Positions 45,356 through 56,224 of a stretch of 64,000 nt of DNA are shown one piece after another. A model generated the notes under the pieces. That model did no database searches. It was not told the origin of the DNA and saw only the letters and a program-made list of their open reading frames with translations. Each line of letters opens with the position of its first letter. Positions within the stretch are counted from its first letter, which is position 1. Position numbers and translations under genes: made by a program. The DNA is from Coptis chinensis (Eukaryota > Streptophyta > Magnoliopsida > Ranunculales > Ranunculaceae). The DNA is taken from positions 54,891,501 to 54,955,500 of the forward strand of contig CM027377.1 in NCBI GenBank assembly GCA_015680905.1, written 5' to 3'.

Positions 45356-46970
45356 ATGGCTGTCGAATGTGGTAGTGGTGCCTAAAAAGAATGGGAAAGA
45401 AAGAATGTGTGTTGATTTCATGGACGTCAACAAGGAATGTTTGAAGGATTGTTACCCGATGCAGCGGATAAATGAGTTGGTGGATCGTACTGCATAGTAT
45501 AAGTTCTTCTCATTCATGGACGCGTCAATGGGCTACAACCAAGTGATGATGCATGGCCCGGATCAAGAGAAGACGACATTTATAGTGGAAGGAGGAACTT
45601 ACTGTTACACCAGGATACCCTTCGGTTTGAAGAATGCGGGGGCAACATTCCAAAGAGTAGGGGAGAAGATGTTCGAGAGTAAGATCATAAAGCGGATGGA
45701 AATTTATATAGACGACATGATGGAGAAGAGTATGACTGAGGACGAGCATTTGGTGGGGCTGAAGGAAACATTTTCTATACTACGAAGGCATAAACTGATG
45801 TTGAATCCAAAAAAGTGCATGTTTGGGGTGACATCTGGGAAATTCCTAGGGTACATAGTCACGTACCGCGGAATAGAAGCCAACCCATATCAAATAAGGG
45901 CATTGTTGGAAATGCCCTCTCCACAGAACGTAAAGGAGGTTCAACGGTTGGCCGGTATGGTCACGACACTCAATAGGTTCATCTCTAAGTCCTCAGATAA
46001 GTGCCGACCCTTGTACTTGCTATTGAGAAGGACAACCGACTTTCAGTGGACCGAGGCATGTGAAAAGGCTTTCCAGGAATTGAAAGAATATTTGAGAAGG
46101 GCCCCGATCCTGTCGCGGCCTGGGCAGGGGAAGAAGTTGTACTTATACCTGGGGGTGTCAGAGGGCGTAGTCAGTTTAGTGTTGATCAGGATAGTGAACA
46201 AGGCAAAAAGACCGGTGTACTTCCAAAGCAAAATGATGTTGGACGCCAAAACGAGATATAGTAAGATTGAGAAGTATGCCTTGGCTCTGGTCTTCTTGGC
46301 ACTCAAGCTGAAACCTTATTTTGACGCTCATTCAGTGGTAGTGGTGACCAACCTGCCACTCAAGCATGCATTAAAGGCAGAGAAGTCGGGGAAAATGTTG
46401 AAATGGGCTGTGCTGCTGAGCTCGTATGACATTGAGTATCAAATCAGAACTGCGGAGAAGGCCAGGCAATGGCAGAGTTTCTGGCTGATTTCCCGACCAA
46501 GGACCCCACATGGGGGGAGGAGATGGTCATGGAACAGGAGGCAACCCCGAATCAAGACCCCCTGGACCTGTGGGACATGCGAAATGGATGGAGGGTCTTC
46601 GCAGATGGGTATGCTACTGACACTGGTAATGGGATTGGGGTGGTGCTGGTCACCCCTGAGAATACTCGCCTGGAACTGTCAATGAAGCTGGGGTTCGCTA
46701 CTTCGAACAATGAGTCGGAATATGAGGCAATGATCGCAGGAACTTGGCCAGAGACCTGGGCGTGCGGGAGCTGAAAGTATATTATGATTCGAACTTGGTG
46801 GTAAGTCAAGTCAATGGTGGGTTCACGGCTCGATGTCCTAGAATGGCTAAGTACTTAGAGGTGTTGCAGCGAAGGGCTGGCCATTTTGAGAAAATCAGTT
46901 TCATTCATCTGAGTCGGGGAGAGAACAGGCATGCCGACGCCCTGGCATATGTTGCCGCGGTCCTACCAGG
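45356..46970 (+). pseudogene. RT, RNase H and second RNase H of element 3
   Basis: The RT core contains VPKKNGKERMCVDF (45379-45420), FMDASMGYNQ and the catalytic YIDDMMEKS (about 45707-45733). RNase H runs from about 45960 to 46480 (CEKAFQELKEYL, LYLYLGVSEGVVSLVL, KYALALVFLALKLKPYF). The second RNase H is at about 46580-46960 (FADGYATDTGNGIGVVLV, NNESEYEAMIAG, YYDSNLVV, HADALAYVA). A frame change falls at ~46465 and another at ~46740. A TAG at 45495-45497 precedes the longest frame (45516-46685). The tandem RNase H arrangement is diagnostic of the Tat lineage. Confidence 0.88.
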
Positions 46971-47060
46971 AACAGAGGGTAGATCCATTGAAGTTCGGGT
47001 GCTAAGCAAACCAAGAAAAAACCAAGGGGTGGGTCAGCCATAGAGCAAGAGCTCGGATAG

Positions 47061-48297
47061 GTGGAGTCCATCAAAAATTATCTCACGGGGGATAGAAATA
47101 GAGGACAAGGGGGAAAGAAGGAAATGGAACAGAGGTCGCGGAGATACATTCTGCTAGATGGTGAATTATATCGGCGGAGTGTCAGTGGACCGCTCTTGAA
47201 ATGCTTGGGACCACGGAAAGTGCAAGAGGTATTAGGTGAAGTTCACGAAGGAGATTGTGGGAGCCACTCGGCGGGAAGGACAATTGCTCATCGGCTACTA
47301 TCACAGGGGTACTTTTGGCCTCACATGAAAAGGGACGCTACTGAGTATGCCAAGAGATGATAGAAATGCCAGATATTTACGCCGCTGATACACACTTCTG
47401 CAGAACCTTTGCACAAAGTTCTCAGCCCATGGCCGTTTGCTATGTGGGCGCTGGATGTCGTTGGACCGAACCTTTGCCTATGGCCAGCGGGAAAAGGAGA
47501 TTTCTGCTAGCCGCTACCGATTACTTTACGAAATAGGTTGAGGGGGTGGCTCTGCAGCAGGTGAAAGAGGAACAGATGAGAAAATTCTTGTGGGAGAATA
47601 TAATATGCAAATTTGGGTTGCCGCATACCATCATCGCGGACAACGGAACTCAGTTCACGGGAGAAAAGGTGAGAGCCTTCCTCCAAGCCTTCAAAGTGAA
47701 GCAAGGTTTTTCTTCCCCTTATAACCCAAAGGGGAATGGTCAGGCAGAGTCCTCCAACAAAGTAATCATGGATAATTTAAAGAACAAGCTGGAGGAGCGC
47801 AAAGGGTGCTGGGAAGATGAGTTGAACCATGTATTATGTGTGCGTATCGCACTACGCCACGGACATCTACAGGAGAATCCCTGTTTGCGATGGCCTATGG
47901 AGTGGAGGCATTGATCCCGGTGGAAATGATGGCTCCAACGACTAGGACCAAGGCAGTGGAGGCGGGGGTTAATGAGAAATTATTGGCCGAAGAGCTGAAC
48001 CTCACGGAGGAGAGAAGAGACACCGCTCGCATCAGACTGGAAGAGTACCACAGGAGGCTGCAGAGACAGTACAACAAATGTGTGAAACCACAGAGGTTCA
48101 TGGTTGGTGACCGAGTACTTCGGAGGGTGACCCCATCCACCAAGGAGGAGACCGAAAGGAAGATGGGTCCCAACTGGGAAGGACCTTATACCATGGTGGA
48201 GGCCGGAACGTCCGGAACCTACAGATTGTAGACAGCACTAGGGGAGGACATCAAGCGGTCGTGGAATATCCGGATGTTGAAGAAATTCCATGAGTGA
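47061..48297 (+). pseudogene. Integrase of element 3
   Basis: Zinc-binding region: GDCGSHSAGRTIAHRLLSQGYFWPHM (split GDCGSHSAGR / TIAHRLLSQGYFWPHM), with the CxxC partner disrupted by two stops at ~47358-47363. Core: ALDVVG near 47450, IADNGTQF near 47633-47656, NGQAESSNK near 47736-47765. The C-terminal region ends LGPNWEGP-like (MGPNWEGPYTMV) and MLKKFHE (stop 48295-48297). A TAG at 47534-47536 stands where element 2 has TGG. Frame changes fall at ~47470 and ~47840. Confidence 0.87.
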
Positions 48298-49069
48298 TTT
48301 TATCATTAGTTTGTCTTTGTCTTGTTCAAGTTAAAAAAAAAAATGTATTTGCTTCATGCGCGCTTTGTAATGATATTTTGAATCGGCTAATATGTCAGTG
48401 AAAGTAATAGCAATCTTCATCCATCTATTGTATGTAAATTCATTCATGATTTACGTCAAAGGCAGCGGACAGGGGGCTCCAAGTTAAAAGCAAACTGATG
48501 GCCCACTGAGTGGCTCGGGCATGCTCAGTGGCCCTCAACCTCTCCACGGTCAACTTGGGGGTACGCTGAGTGGCCCGGGCATACTCAGTGGCCCTCAACA
48601 TCTCCAAAGCCAACTTGGGGGCACGCTGAGTGGCCCGGGCATACTCAGCGGCCCTCAACATCTCCAAAGTCAACTTGGGGGCACGCTGAGTGGCCCGGGC
48701 ATACTCAGCGGCCCTCAACATCTCCAAGCTCAATTTGGGGGTACTCTGAGTGGACTAGGCACACTCAACGGCTCCAACGCCTAGGGGGGAGCGTTGGATA
48801 AAAGGCTAGGTCAGGCAAGCTACAATACAACGCAAAGGAGTCAACAAGTGCAAAAATAAAAGTGTTCGGTATTGAAAAAGAGACATGTCTATCACCCAGT
48901 TAATTGGGGGCAAAGTGTTGTGCTAGAGGTGCATTCATCCGCGGCTTGCTGGGACTACCCAGAAATCCAAGCCCACAAGTTGCAACAAAAAAGAAATCGA
49001 GTTCATAGAAGTACATGACCAGACAAACCAACATTTAAAAGCTGAATACAGGCAAGCGTCACTTAGGGT
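48298..49069. other. Region between pol and the antisense gene of element 3
   Basis: Non-coding 3' region with the tandem array at 48506-48780. The corresponding place in element 2 (23901-24532) has no such array. Frames open on both strands across the array are a by-product of its 60-bp period. Confidence 0.6.
48506..48780. repeat. 60-bp tandem repeat array (about 4.6 units)
   Basis: The unit holds GCTGAGTGGCCCGGGCATAC, then TCAG(T/C)GGCCCTCAACATCTC, then CAACTTGGGG. The phase is exactly 60 at 48541, 48601, 48661 and 48721. The middle units are nearly identical and the outer ones are more diverged. Tat-lineage elements are known for tandem arrays in the region before the 3' LTR. Confidence 0.95.
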
Positions 49070-51293
49070 CTTCCGAGGCATCCACCGATAGTCGATCCTC
49101 CTCCGCTGCCTCAGTGACTTCATCCACATCTATAGGGGAGGATGACACGCCAAGCTGGACAGCGACCTCATGGTCCAAAGCAGGAGAGGCGACCACGGAT
49201 TCGGAGGGGCAGTAGCAGGTGATTGGTCAGGAAGCAGACGCCCAGCGGCGGTGAGGGCTTCTAACTACTGCCTCAGCTCCCTGGAGATCTTTTTGGAGGC
49301 CAAGGTTTTGAAATGTTCGGCGGCATCCTTCAGTGATTGTTCCAGGTCCCTCTTAGCCGCGGCCCTATCCGACTCCCTCTGTCGCTCCAACTGGGAATTG
49401 ACGCCGGCCACATAGTCTTGATGCACCTGTTCTGCACACTGGAGCTCCTTATGCTGCTTGATGGCTGAAAGGCTGGCATCATCTCTCTCGGCCTCCATTT
49501 TAGCATATTTGGCCTTCCATCCCTCGGGCCCGTGGATTTCCGCCTTCACCGTCTCAAGGGCATCCAAGGTGTTGGTAAGACCACGGATAACATAGCCCAC
49601 ATCAAGGCTCATCTGAAAAAGGGGACAAACTTAGGAAGAGCTTAAGTAGTAGAGAATAATAAAGGAGAAAAGGGGGTACCCTCTCCCAGCCAGTATAAAT
49701 CGCAGCTCGGTGGGAGGCAAAGGAGCCGGAGTCCCCGTAAGCCTGGTCTCGCGGGAGATGGGAGCTGAAGAATAGAGAGGCGACTACCGCAGGGATGTCT
49801 AGCGTGGAGTCCCTTGTTGTGATGTAGCGGTCCCTAGCCTTGAATTGAGGGTGCCAGAGTTCGACTGGCCCCGGAGGTAGGGAACCGATGGGAGCAGCCT
49901 CTTTCCCAGGATGGTGGAGGGGAGCTACTGGCCGCGGGGACGGAGACCAAGAAGTAGCAGGCTTCAAGGTGGAAGCGGTTGTCTTGGTCTTCTTAGCGGG
50001 AGGACCTTTAGCCGTGGTGTTAGAGGGAGCCTCGCCCTTGGAGTCACTTTCCCCAGAGCTTCAGTTTGGAGACATCCATGTTGGCAATAGGAGCAAAGCC
50101 GTCCTCCCAATCGGCTATGGAAGAGTAGGAGCGGGGAACCGGGGCAGGAATGGGCACTGAGGAACCAGCAGGGGCCTTCCGAGTCTTGGCAGCCGCGGCC
50201 TTTTGGGCAAGGGCTTGACTGTGGGAGATTTTGGTGGTGAACCCAAAAGACCGATGGACCGGGCGCTTGCGTCGCTGGATTTTAGGGGGAGAGAGTTTGG
50301 GTTTCCTCTCCTTGGGTGGCGGAAGAAGGTACAAAGGGCCGCGGTATTTCCCGATATCTTTAAGGGAAGGATCTAGAAGAAGTGGGATGCCCTTTTCTGG
50401 GTCGATGCCGAGGATGTTACACTGGGCCTCGCCTAAGCCATGAGGTCTGTTGAGAACTTCGGAGTTAACGCCAGCGTACATGTGGGATTGTGAGTCCGGG
50501 GCCCAACCTGAAACACAGAGGAACAAACTGGGTAAGAAGGGTATCACATTAAGGGCAAACTCAATAGATAACTAAACTCACCATGATCAATGAAATGGGA
50601 GTGTCTAAGGGACAGCTCAGGAGGGAGATTTGCGGAAAGGAAATTCCCAGACACATACAGGGGGTAGTGGTGCCACACCTTGTCTGAGGTGGTGACCCAG
50701 ATAACAAAGGACTTCTTCTGCGGGCGCACGCAGAACGATTGATATCCTATACTCCCCAGTTTAGTGCTCTTTTTTATAAAGTAATGAGCCGTGATATCAT
50801 GCACGCCAATCCGCGGAGTATTCGTCCTGTTGTAATAGTTGGCGGTGTACATGATGCGCCAGAAGTTGCCAATGCCTTGGCACGGCGGGATGTTGAAGTG
50901 ATTGCAAACCTCAACGTCCAGTAAGGATAGGGGGAAGCGGAGCTCAGCGGCGATTTGCCCCACAGTAGCCACTAAGCATCCGGGCCGCGGCGGAACAAGG
51001 TGGGGAAAGTGGGTGACGCTTGGTACGTGCTCTAACACCACATCTCCCGGGATGCAATATGTATATTGGGCGGGCCAAGTTAGGCCTCCCGAATGAGAAG
51101 GGGGGAGGGGGGGAAGCGTTGAGGGTCTCCCCGAGGTAGAGGGGGCTGCGGAGGAGAGAGTAGGGGACTCTGACCGGTTCGCGGTGGATATAGACGGTTC
51201 AGATTGGGTTGGGGAGTCAGCGGATTTGGAGGGAGAAGCCCTAAAGCCGTCGGATCTGGTAGCGGAGGAACCCCCAGAATGAGAGTCCGACAT
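49070..51293 (-). pseudogene. Antisense three-exon gene of element 3, function unknown
   Basis: The exons are 51293-50582 (start MSDSHSGGS), 50507-49680 and 49612 down to about 49070, with introns 50581-50508 (GTGAGT…TTTCAG, phase 1) and 49679-49613 (GTACCC…TTTCAG, phase 0). Exon 1 is Ser/Pro-rich, then has the shared domain (VPSVTHFPHLVPPRPGCLVA, CNHFNIPPCQGIGNFW, WHHYPLYVSGNFLS). After intron 1 comes GWAPDSQSHMYAGVN, then the LGIDPEKGIPLL and PPPKERKPK segments. Exon 3 is coiled-coil-like (LDVGYVIRGLTNTLDALETV). A frameshift lies at ~49970-50044 and a TAG at ~49265. The protein is conserved with element 2 well beyond its coding breaks. No biochemical function is assigned. Confidence 0.78.
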
Positions 51294-51949
51294 GGTGGTG
51301 ACCAGTGGGTAATGGTGAGTTGGGTTTGGGATCATAAAGAGTGTGCAAGGGTGAAAGAAGTGAACAGAGGAAGGGGAAAATAAACGCGTGTAGTCAAAGA
51401 AAAAAGAAAGAGAGCACTTACAAATGAAAAGAGAGAAGGTGAAAACACAAACTTGATGAAGGACAGAAGCTGAACCTGATGATGCTATACGGTGGAACAA
51501 GAGCAAGAAGGATGTACAGCTCACCGGAAGAAAAGGAAAGAGGGAGGTGGATGGCTTAGGGGCTAGAGAACAGGTGAGGCAGTCACAAGGAGTCGAAGGG
51601 AAAAGATGGGAAGTGAGGAAGACAAAGGGGGAGCAAAGAGTTTTGTTTTAGGTGGGATTCGAAGAGGCAGGGGTAGAAGTGGAAAAGAAAAAACAGGGAA
51701 AAAGGGAACCACACTGGGTGAGACACGTGTTCGCATAAAGCTCGAGGGGCCAAAGGCGGTGGCGCGTGCAAGGAGAGGCACGTGCTATGAGACACGTGTT
51801 CGATGACACATGGTTCGAAGCAAGCGTGGGAGCAGGGATGTCAGATGCAATGATTCCTCAGAGGTAAGCGATAGGACCTTGGATGGGACAACACCTCAAG
51901 GGGTTAGCTGGCGAGTCTCAGCCCAAGGACCCAAGCAGATCCGAGGGCT
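51294..51949. other. Upstream region of the antisense gene of element 3
   Basis: G-rich/A-rich non-coding sequence between the antisense start and the polypurine tract. It would hold the promoter and leader of the antisense transcript. I see no clear TATA box on the minus strand. Confidence 0.4.
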
Positions 51950-51962
51950 GAGAGGGGGCATC
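51950..51962 (+). other. Polypurine tract of element 3
   Basis: GAGAGGGGGCATC immediately before the 3' LTR, the same core as in element 2. Confidence 0.8.
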
Positions 51963-52373
51963 TGTATTAGGCTATTTTAGGACGACCGAGGTGGCATGCT
52001 CGTGGGCTAGAAGTAAGATAAGAGAGCGGAGGCGCGAAGCACCAGATCATGTCCGCGGCACCCTAAAGGGGGACAGGCCGTATAGGAGCAGAAGAAAAAA
52101 GATAGTCAGAGTTAAAGAGGAGGCAACTTAGTAGAGAAGAGATGGGGGTACAGCAGCAAGGCCGTGGAACCCTAAGAGGACAGGTGCCCCAGTGTGGACC
52201 AGAGGATAAGAGGGCGATCAACGGATGAGAAAAGAGGAGGAGGTATATAAGTAGGAACAGTATGAGTAGAAAGGGAGAAAGGAAAGAAAGGAAAATGAGA
52301 GAGGAGGGAGAAAGAGGGAGTAGTGATAGGATTAGAACATAGGACATTATAGGCTAGAACTTGTGTTCATACA
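51963..52373 (+). repeat. 3' LTR of element 3
   Basis: 411 bp, TGTATTAGGC… to …GTTCATACA, followed by target duplication CAAAG. TATA-like TATATAAG at 52244-52251. Confidence 0.95.
52244..52251 (+). promoter_or_regulatory. LTR promoter TATA box (TATATAAG) in the 3' LTR
   Basis: Located ~120 bp before the LTR end. The 5' LTR counterpart reads GGATATAAG at about 42727, a weaker match. Confidence 0.5.
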
Positions 52374-53693
52374 CAAAGTTATCATAATAAAAGTTCATTG
52401 ATTCACTCCATCCAGTTGTGTTCATTCTAGCAAAGAAAGTGTCTAAGTGATAAACCCGAACCCAATTTCTTCTTAACTCATACATTTCATTCAACCAACT
52501 ATGCTCCACCAAATTGTATTTTACCATCAGTGCAGGCCACCTGCTTTCAAAATCATCTATCCTATAGGATTTAAGAACGAAATTTAGCTCTGTAGCGAAG
52601 GTGTTGTTTTTATGGTAGACATGCCCCAACTTCTCTGAAAATTTATTTGAAACATGCCAAAAACAATGACGATGTTGTGTAGAGGGGAATACCTTAGCAA
52701 TCGCTCCAGTCATCGCTCGGTCTTGATCAGTGAGAATTGAAGTTGGAGGGCGACCACCCACAGTTGCAAGCCATGTCTGAAATAACCACACAAATGTTTC
52801 CTTAGTCTCATCAAGCAATAATGCACACCCAAATTGAATGGATTGCAAATGGTGGTTGACACCAATAAAAGGGGCAAAAGGTATTTTATAAATATTAGTC
52901 CGGTAAGTTGTATCGAAAGATACAACGTCTCCAAAGTATTCGTACTGCACCCGAGACCGTCCTTTAATCCAAAAAAAATATTAACTGCAGTACCACTTGG
53001 ATTTAGTTGAACAACGTAGTAGAATTGAGGATTTTCTGCATTCTTTTGCTTAAAGTAATCAAGTACAGCCGTCGCGTCATTTTCTTTTGGTTTCTTTCTT
53101 GTGGCAGAATAGTTTTGACACATCTTTGAAGTAAGCCCAATTGCATCCCCAGAGAAAACTGATGCAATTTTTGCCACTGGTAAACCCTCATTATCAAAAA
53201 TCTCTATCAAGTTCTTTGCTACTTTTGGCATAGATTTATTCGACCTCATTGAACCCCTCTTGTACGGAGAAACCAAGCCATGACTATGGTTGTTTTCAAC
53301 CAATGTAACTGTGTATATATTGTCAAGTTTTTTCTTTGCCAGTCTCATTCTTGCTCTACAATCACACCTGATAGTCGAAGTGTTTCTTGATGTTCTTGAC
53401 ACTCTAATAGACATATCTTCTTTTTTGTTATGGATCCCCTCACGTGAACAAACCAAGAGACCACAAGAAGGTACGTCCACATGTGATTGTCTCTTATCTG
53501 CACTCCTAACATGCGTTTCAAATCCTTGTTGTTGACCATACTCTTTGTAGTATTTCTTTGCTTCCTCGAAACTATTAAACGACATCCCTACATACGGTGC
53601 TTCTAACAATTGTATGTCTTCGTTTGTGGCTTCAGTTGGAGAAGAATCCACTAGTACTGAATCGGGAACATCAGAGACTCCATTCAAAGTCAT
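52374..53693 (-). pseudogene. FAR1-type MULE transposase, N-terminal two thirds
   Basis: Reading from ATG 53693 (after an acceptor TACCAG): the FAR1 DNA-binding zinc finger (FNSFEEAKKYYKEYGQQQGF, LVCSREG, CDCRARM, NNHSHGL; C/C/H/H ligands), a linker, then the MULE transposase core (DVVSFDTTYRTN, PFAPFIGVNHH, ETFVWLFQTWL, ILTDQDRAM, HRHCFWHV). DTTY and DQD carry the two catalytic aspartates. A T8 run at ~52976-52983 marks a frameshift between the two domains. Element 3 interrupts the coding sequence at 52373. The block is transposon-encoded, because the MULE terminal repeats lie outside it, so it is not a domesticated FRS gene. Confidence 0.87.
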
Positions 53694-54464
53694 TTCTGGT
53701 ACCAAAAAAACAACAAATAACAAATTGATGAATTAAATAGAGAAATGTTGACAAGTACAACTTAGAAAAAATTACATACAATCAATTCATGAAGGACAAT
53801 ATTTCTTTCTACATATGTTAAAAGGGCTCAGATTTTATCTTCTTGTTGCATGCACTTATATAAGGGTATAGAATATTTAATAGCAAAGTCTGGCATAAGC
53901 AAGAAGTATCGCCTTGAATAAAGGTTTTGAAATAGCAAAGTAAATGAAATCGAGTACCTCGTAGCTATTGGTATACTGCCTATATGAAGATTTCAAAGTC
54001 TAGTGGAATCAATCTCAACTTTTTTATGAACTTAGCACCTGTTAGGGATGTTAGAAGTCTTGCAAAATTCTTAAACTCAATCTGATTAGTCTTTATATAT
54101 AATTGCACAAGAGGTAGCATCTTAACTATGTCTGAAAAAGCATGCATCTCATATTTCATTCAATTATTATTCAAAAGTGCCCACATATAAATATACTTCC
54201 ATTGAACATAATGTGCCTATACTACAAGTGACGTTAGACATGAGATTAAACTTTGATTCTAGGTTTTTATAATCACTGAAAATTGATACCAAAAGTTCCA
54301 AAAAAAAAAAAAAAAAAAAAAAACCAAACCTTTAATATTGTTCTTTCACCCCAGTTCACGAGGGATAATGAGCATGAAAAAGTTTAAGATAGGAACGAGA
54401 GATGGCGAGTCGTTCTTCTCTTTGGTGGTCTTGTTTTTGGTGGAGAAAGAAATACGTGAGTAAA
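53694..54464. other. 5' non-coding region of the MULE transposase gene
   Basis: Likely intron and 5' UTR between the right terminal repeat and the first coding exon; an acceptor site borders the coding start. Contains A24 at 54300-54323. No other gene is seen. Confidence 0.45.
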
Positions 54465-54679
54465 GAAGAAGAAGAAATAGAACGAGTTTTATTTGGTGAA
54501 AAAGCTACGAAAGAAGAAAATGGGTTTTTCTTTTGCGAAACAAAATGACATTTTCGCCCCTTTTCAATTTTATTTGTTTTGTTTTTTAAAAGTAGATCTG
54601 GATGTTAGATTTTGTTTGATCCGACGGTTGGTTAGGTATGTCCAGATGGTATGTTAGAATAGTTTGTCGACCTAGTCGG

Positions 54680-54682
<3 letters not shown>
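54465..54682 (-). repeat. MULE right terminal inverted repeat
   Basis: Reverse complement of the left repeat with shared blocks. The outer end reads CCGCCGACTAGGTCGAC on the minus strand. Confidence 0.75.

Positions 54683-54745
<63 letters not shown>
54683..54745. repeat. (AT)n microsatellite, 63 bp
   Basis: Uninterrupted AT dinucleotides between the MULE end and the LTR of element 5. Confidence 0.98.
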
Positions 54746-54748
<3 letters not shown>

Positions 54749-56203
54749 TGATAAGCACCCAAAAGTGTATTATGAAACCCCATTGAGACATATAAATTTA
54801 GTTAATTATGTGTTTAATAATCATGAAATAAATATGTTTTCATACTTTTGCAGGTATTCGCAGTAAACATAGAAATATTATTTAAACCTGCGATAAAGCA
54901 CGAGGAACGACATATATATAAATTCTTCCAAATCCGCACAGAAGCATCAAACTTCCGAAGCTCCTACCTCTTGAACCAGGACTCCGAATGCGACAAGTGA
55001 GCTGCTCAGACAATCAGGGCGATGAACTCTACGCATAGGCAGGAAGTTGTAAAATTGCCCAAAGATCGGACCGCCACTGGACTGCACATAGGACCCACTA
55101 TGCGGGCCCACAAGATTGGATGAGTCATCAATCATGGAGCATGTCAAGACAAAAATGACAAATTATTGGTGCAAAGTTGACACCTTGCATGTAATTAATT
55201 AGATTAGGTGTTAATAGTAAAAAAAAAGGCAAGGTGTCACTTTGTTTTAATGTGGTGGATAAAAATGAAGTAAATGTGGTTTGATGTTTCACGTGGGAAG
55301 AAATGAGATTTCTCTCAAATAGAGAAGAAAACAAAACAAGGGGGGGGGACACTCCATTTACTCCCTTGACTTCTTTTCCTTACCTTGTATTATTTTAGTT
55401 CCTTAGTCATTTTTATTACTTAGTTTTTAGTTTTGTAAGAAAAACTTGTAATAGTTTTAATGGAGGAAACTTTGGTTTTCTTCTAGAAAATAAATAGAAA
55501 GCAAGTGAGTTTAGATAGTTAGTCTTCTTCTTCCCTTTTCTCTCTCTCTTTTTGTACTTCTAACTTGTAATCCTTTATCCCAATGATCATGAGCTAACTT
55601 CCCTTTTGGGGAGTTAATCCAACTCATGCGAGGAAAAATATTTGTTGTTGGTTTGGTAAGTTGGTTAGAAAGAACAACTAGACCTACATCTTATCCCAAA
55701 ATGATAGTTGGTGTAGTGTCTAGTTAGGAATCAAAGTGATGAGCTTAGAGATAAGTCATTGCTTGGTTCCACTTGCTAACATGTATGAGCTTAGATATGA
55801 GCCATACATGTTAGGGATCAAGTTTTCTTCTATTAGGACTTGTCTATGAATCTAGGAAGAATAAATGAATTTATTAAAATCAACAACAAAAGTTATCTTC
55901 ACATGAGGAGGATTAGCTCTCCACCTTTTCTTTAGTAAATTGTATTGTGTCTTAGTTGCATGATTTTGAATTTTAATGTTTTTCATAATGTTTGTGTAGG
56001 AAAGAAACCTAGTATTAGTATTAAACTTACTCACTAGTTCCCTAAGAGTAAAAACCAAGTTGTAGTTGTCCTAGACTTTAGGTTGGTTCGAATCCTTACT
56101 TCAACTTTACGAACACGAAGATCGTGAGTAAGGAAATCTTTGAATTCGCATTTTTCGCCAAATTAGAGAGTAAATCTCTAACGTAGTAAAAAGAGCAATA
56201 TCA
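54749..56203 (+). repeat. 5' LTR of element 5
   Basis: 1455 bp, a usual Athila LTR length. The inner end is fixed by the primer-binding site, the outer by TGATAAGC. The partner is not in the window, so the boundary rests on terminal motifs only. Confidence 0.75.
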
Positions 56204-56206
56204 AAA

Positions 56207-56224
56207 TGGCGCCGCTGCCGTTCT
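56207..56224 (+). other. Primer-binding site of element 5
   Basis: TGGCGCCGCTGCCGTTCT, three bases after the LTR, matching element 4 over its first 13 bases. Confidence 0.8.

Larger units (their letters stand above)
34874..52373 (+). mobile_element. Complete Ty3/gypsy Tat-type retrotransposon inserted in the MULE transposase (element 3)
   Basis: The LTRs start TGTATTAG and end TTCATACA (5' copy CTCATAAA). Both are 411 bp once the insertion in the 5' copy is removed. The target duplication CAAAG stands at 34869-34873 and 52374-52378. Order: primer-binding site, gag, protease, RT, RNase H, second RNase H, integrase, 60-bp tandem array, antisense spliced gene, polypurine tract. I count about 25 LTR differences (~6%), 20 of them transitions. 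It is related to element 2 throughout but has a different LTR. Confidence 0.95.
32307..54682 (-). mobile_element. Mutator-like element with FAR1-type transposase, interrupted by nested retrotransposons
   Basis: Terminal inverted repeats of ~200 bp bracket a minus-strand FAR1/MULE transposase gene. Shared blocks include ACTATTCTAA(T/C)ATAC near both ends, then GACATACC and CAGATCTACTT. The flanks are the 9-bp ATATATATA on both sides (32298-32306, 54683-54691). That fits the Mutator duplication size, but it lies in TA repeats and so is weak evidence. Removing the 17.5-kb retrotransposon insertion leaves a ~4.9-kb element, a normal MULE size. A P450 fragment lies inside the left end. Confidence 0.8.

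Noticed and set aside
44847-45433. Minus-strand frames opposite the protease/RT region of element 3
   Set aside because: Shadows of the real frame; His/Pro/Ser-rich with no family features.
48440-48784. Open frames on both strands with 20-residue repeats
   Set aside because: They follow from a tandem DNA repeat whose 60-bp period is a multiple of three; both strands stay open without selection. There is no start context or family match.
34078-53723. FAR1-related (FRS) host transcription factor gene
   Set aside because: FAR1 genes derive from MULE transposases and look alike. MULE terminal inverted repeats on both sides make a transposon-encoded transposase the better reading.
56085-56105. 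GGTTCGAATCC, a perfect pol III box B in the LTR of element 5
   Set aside because: No box A at suitable spacing and no cloverleaf; a chance match.
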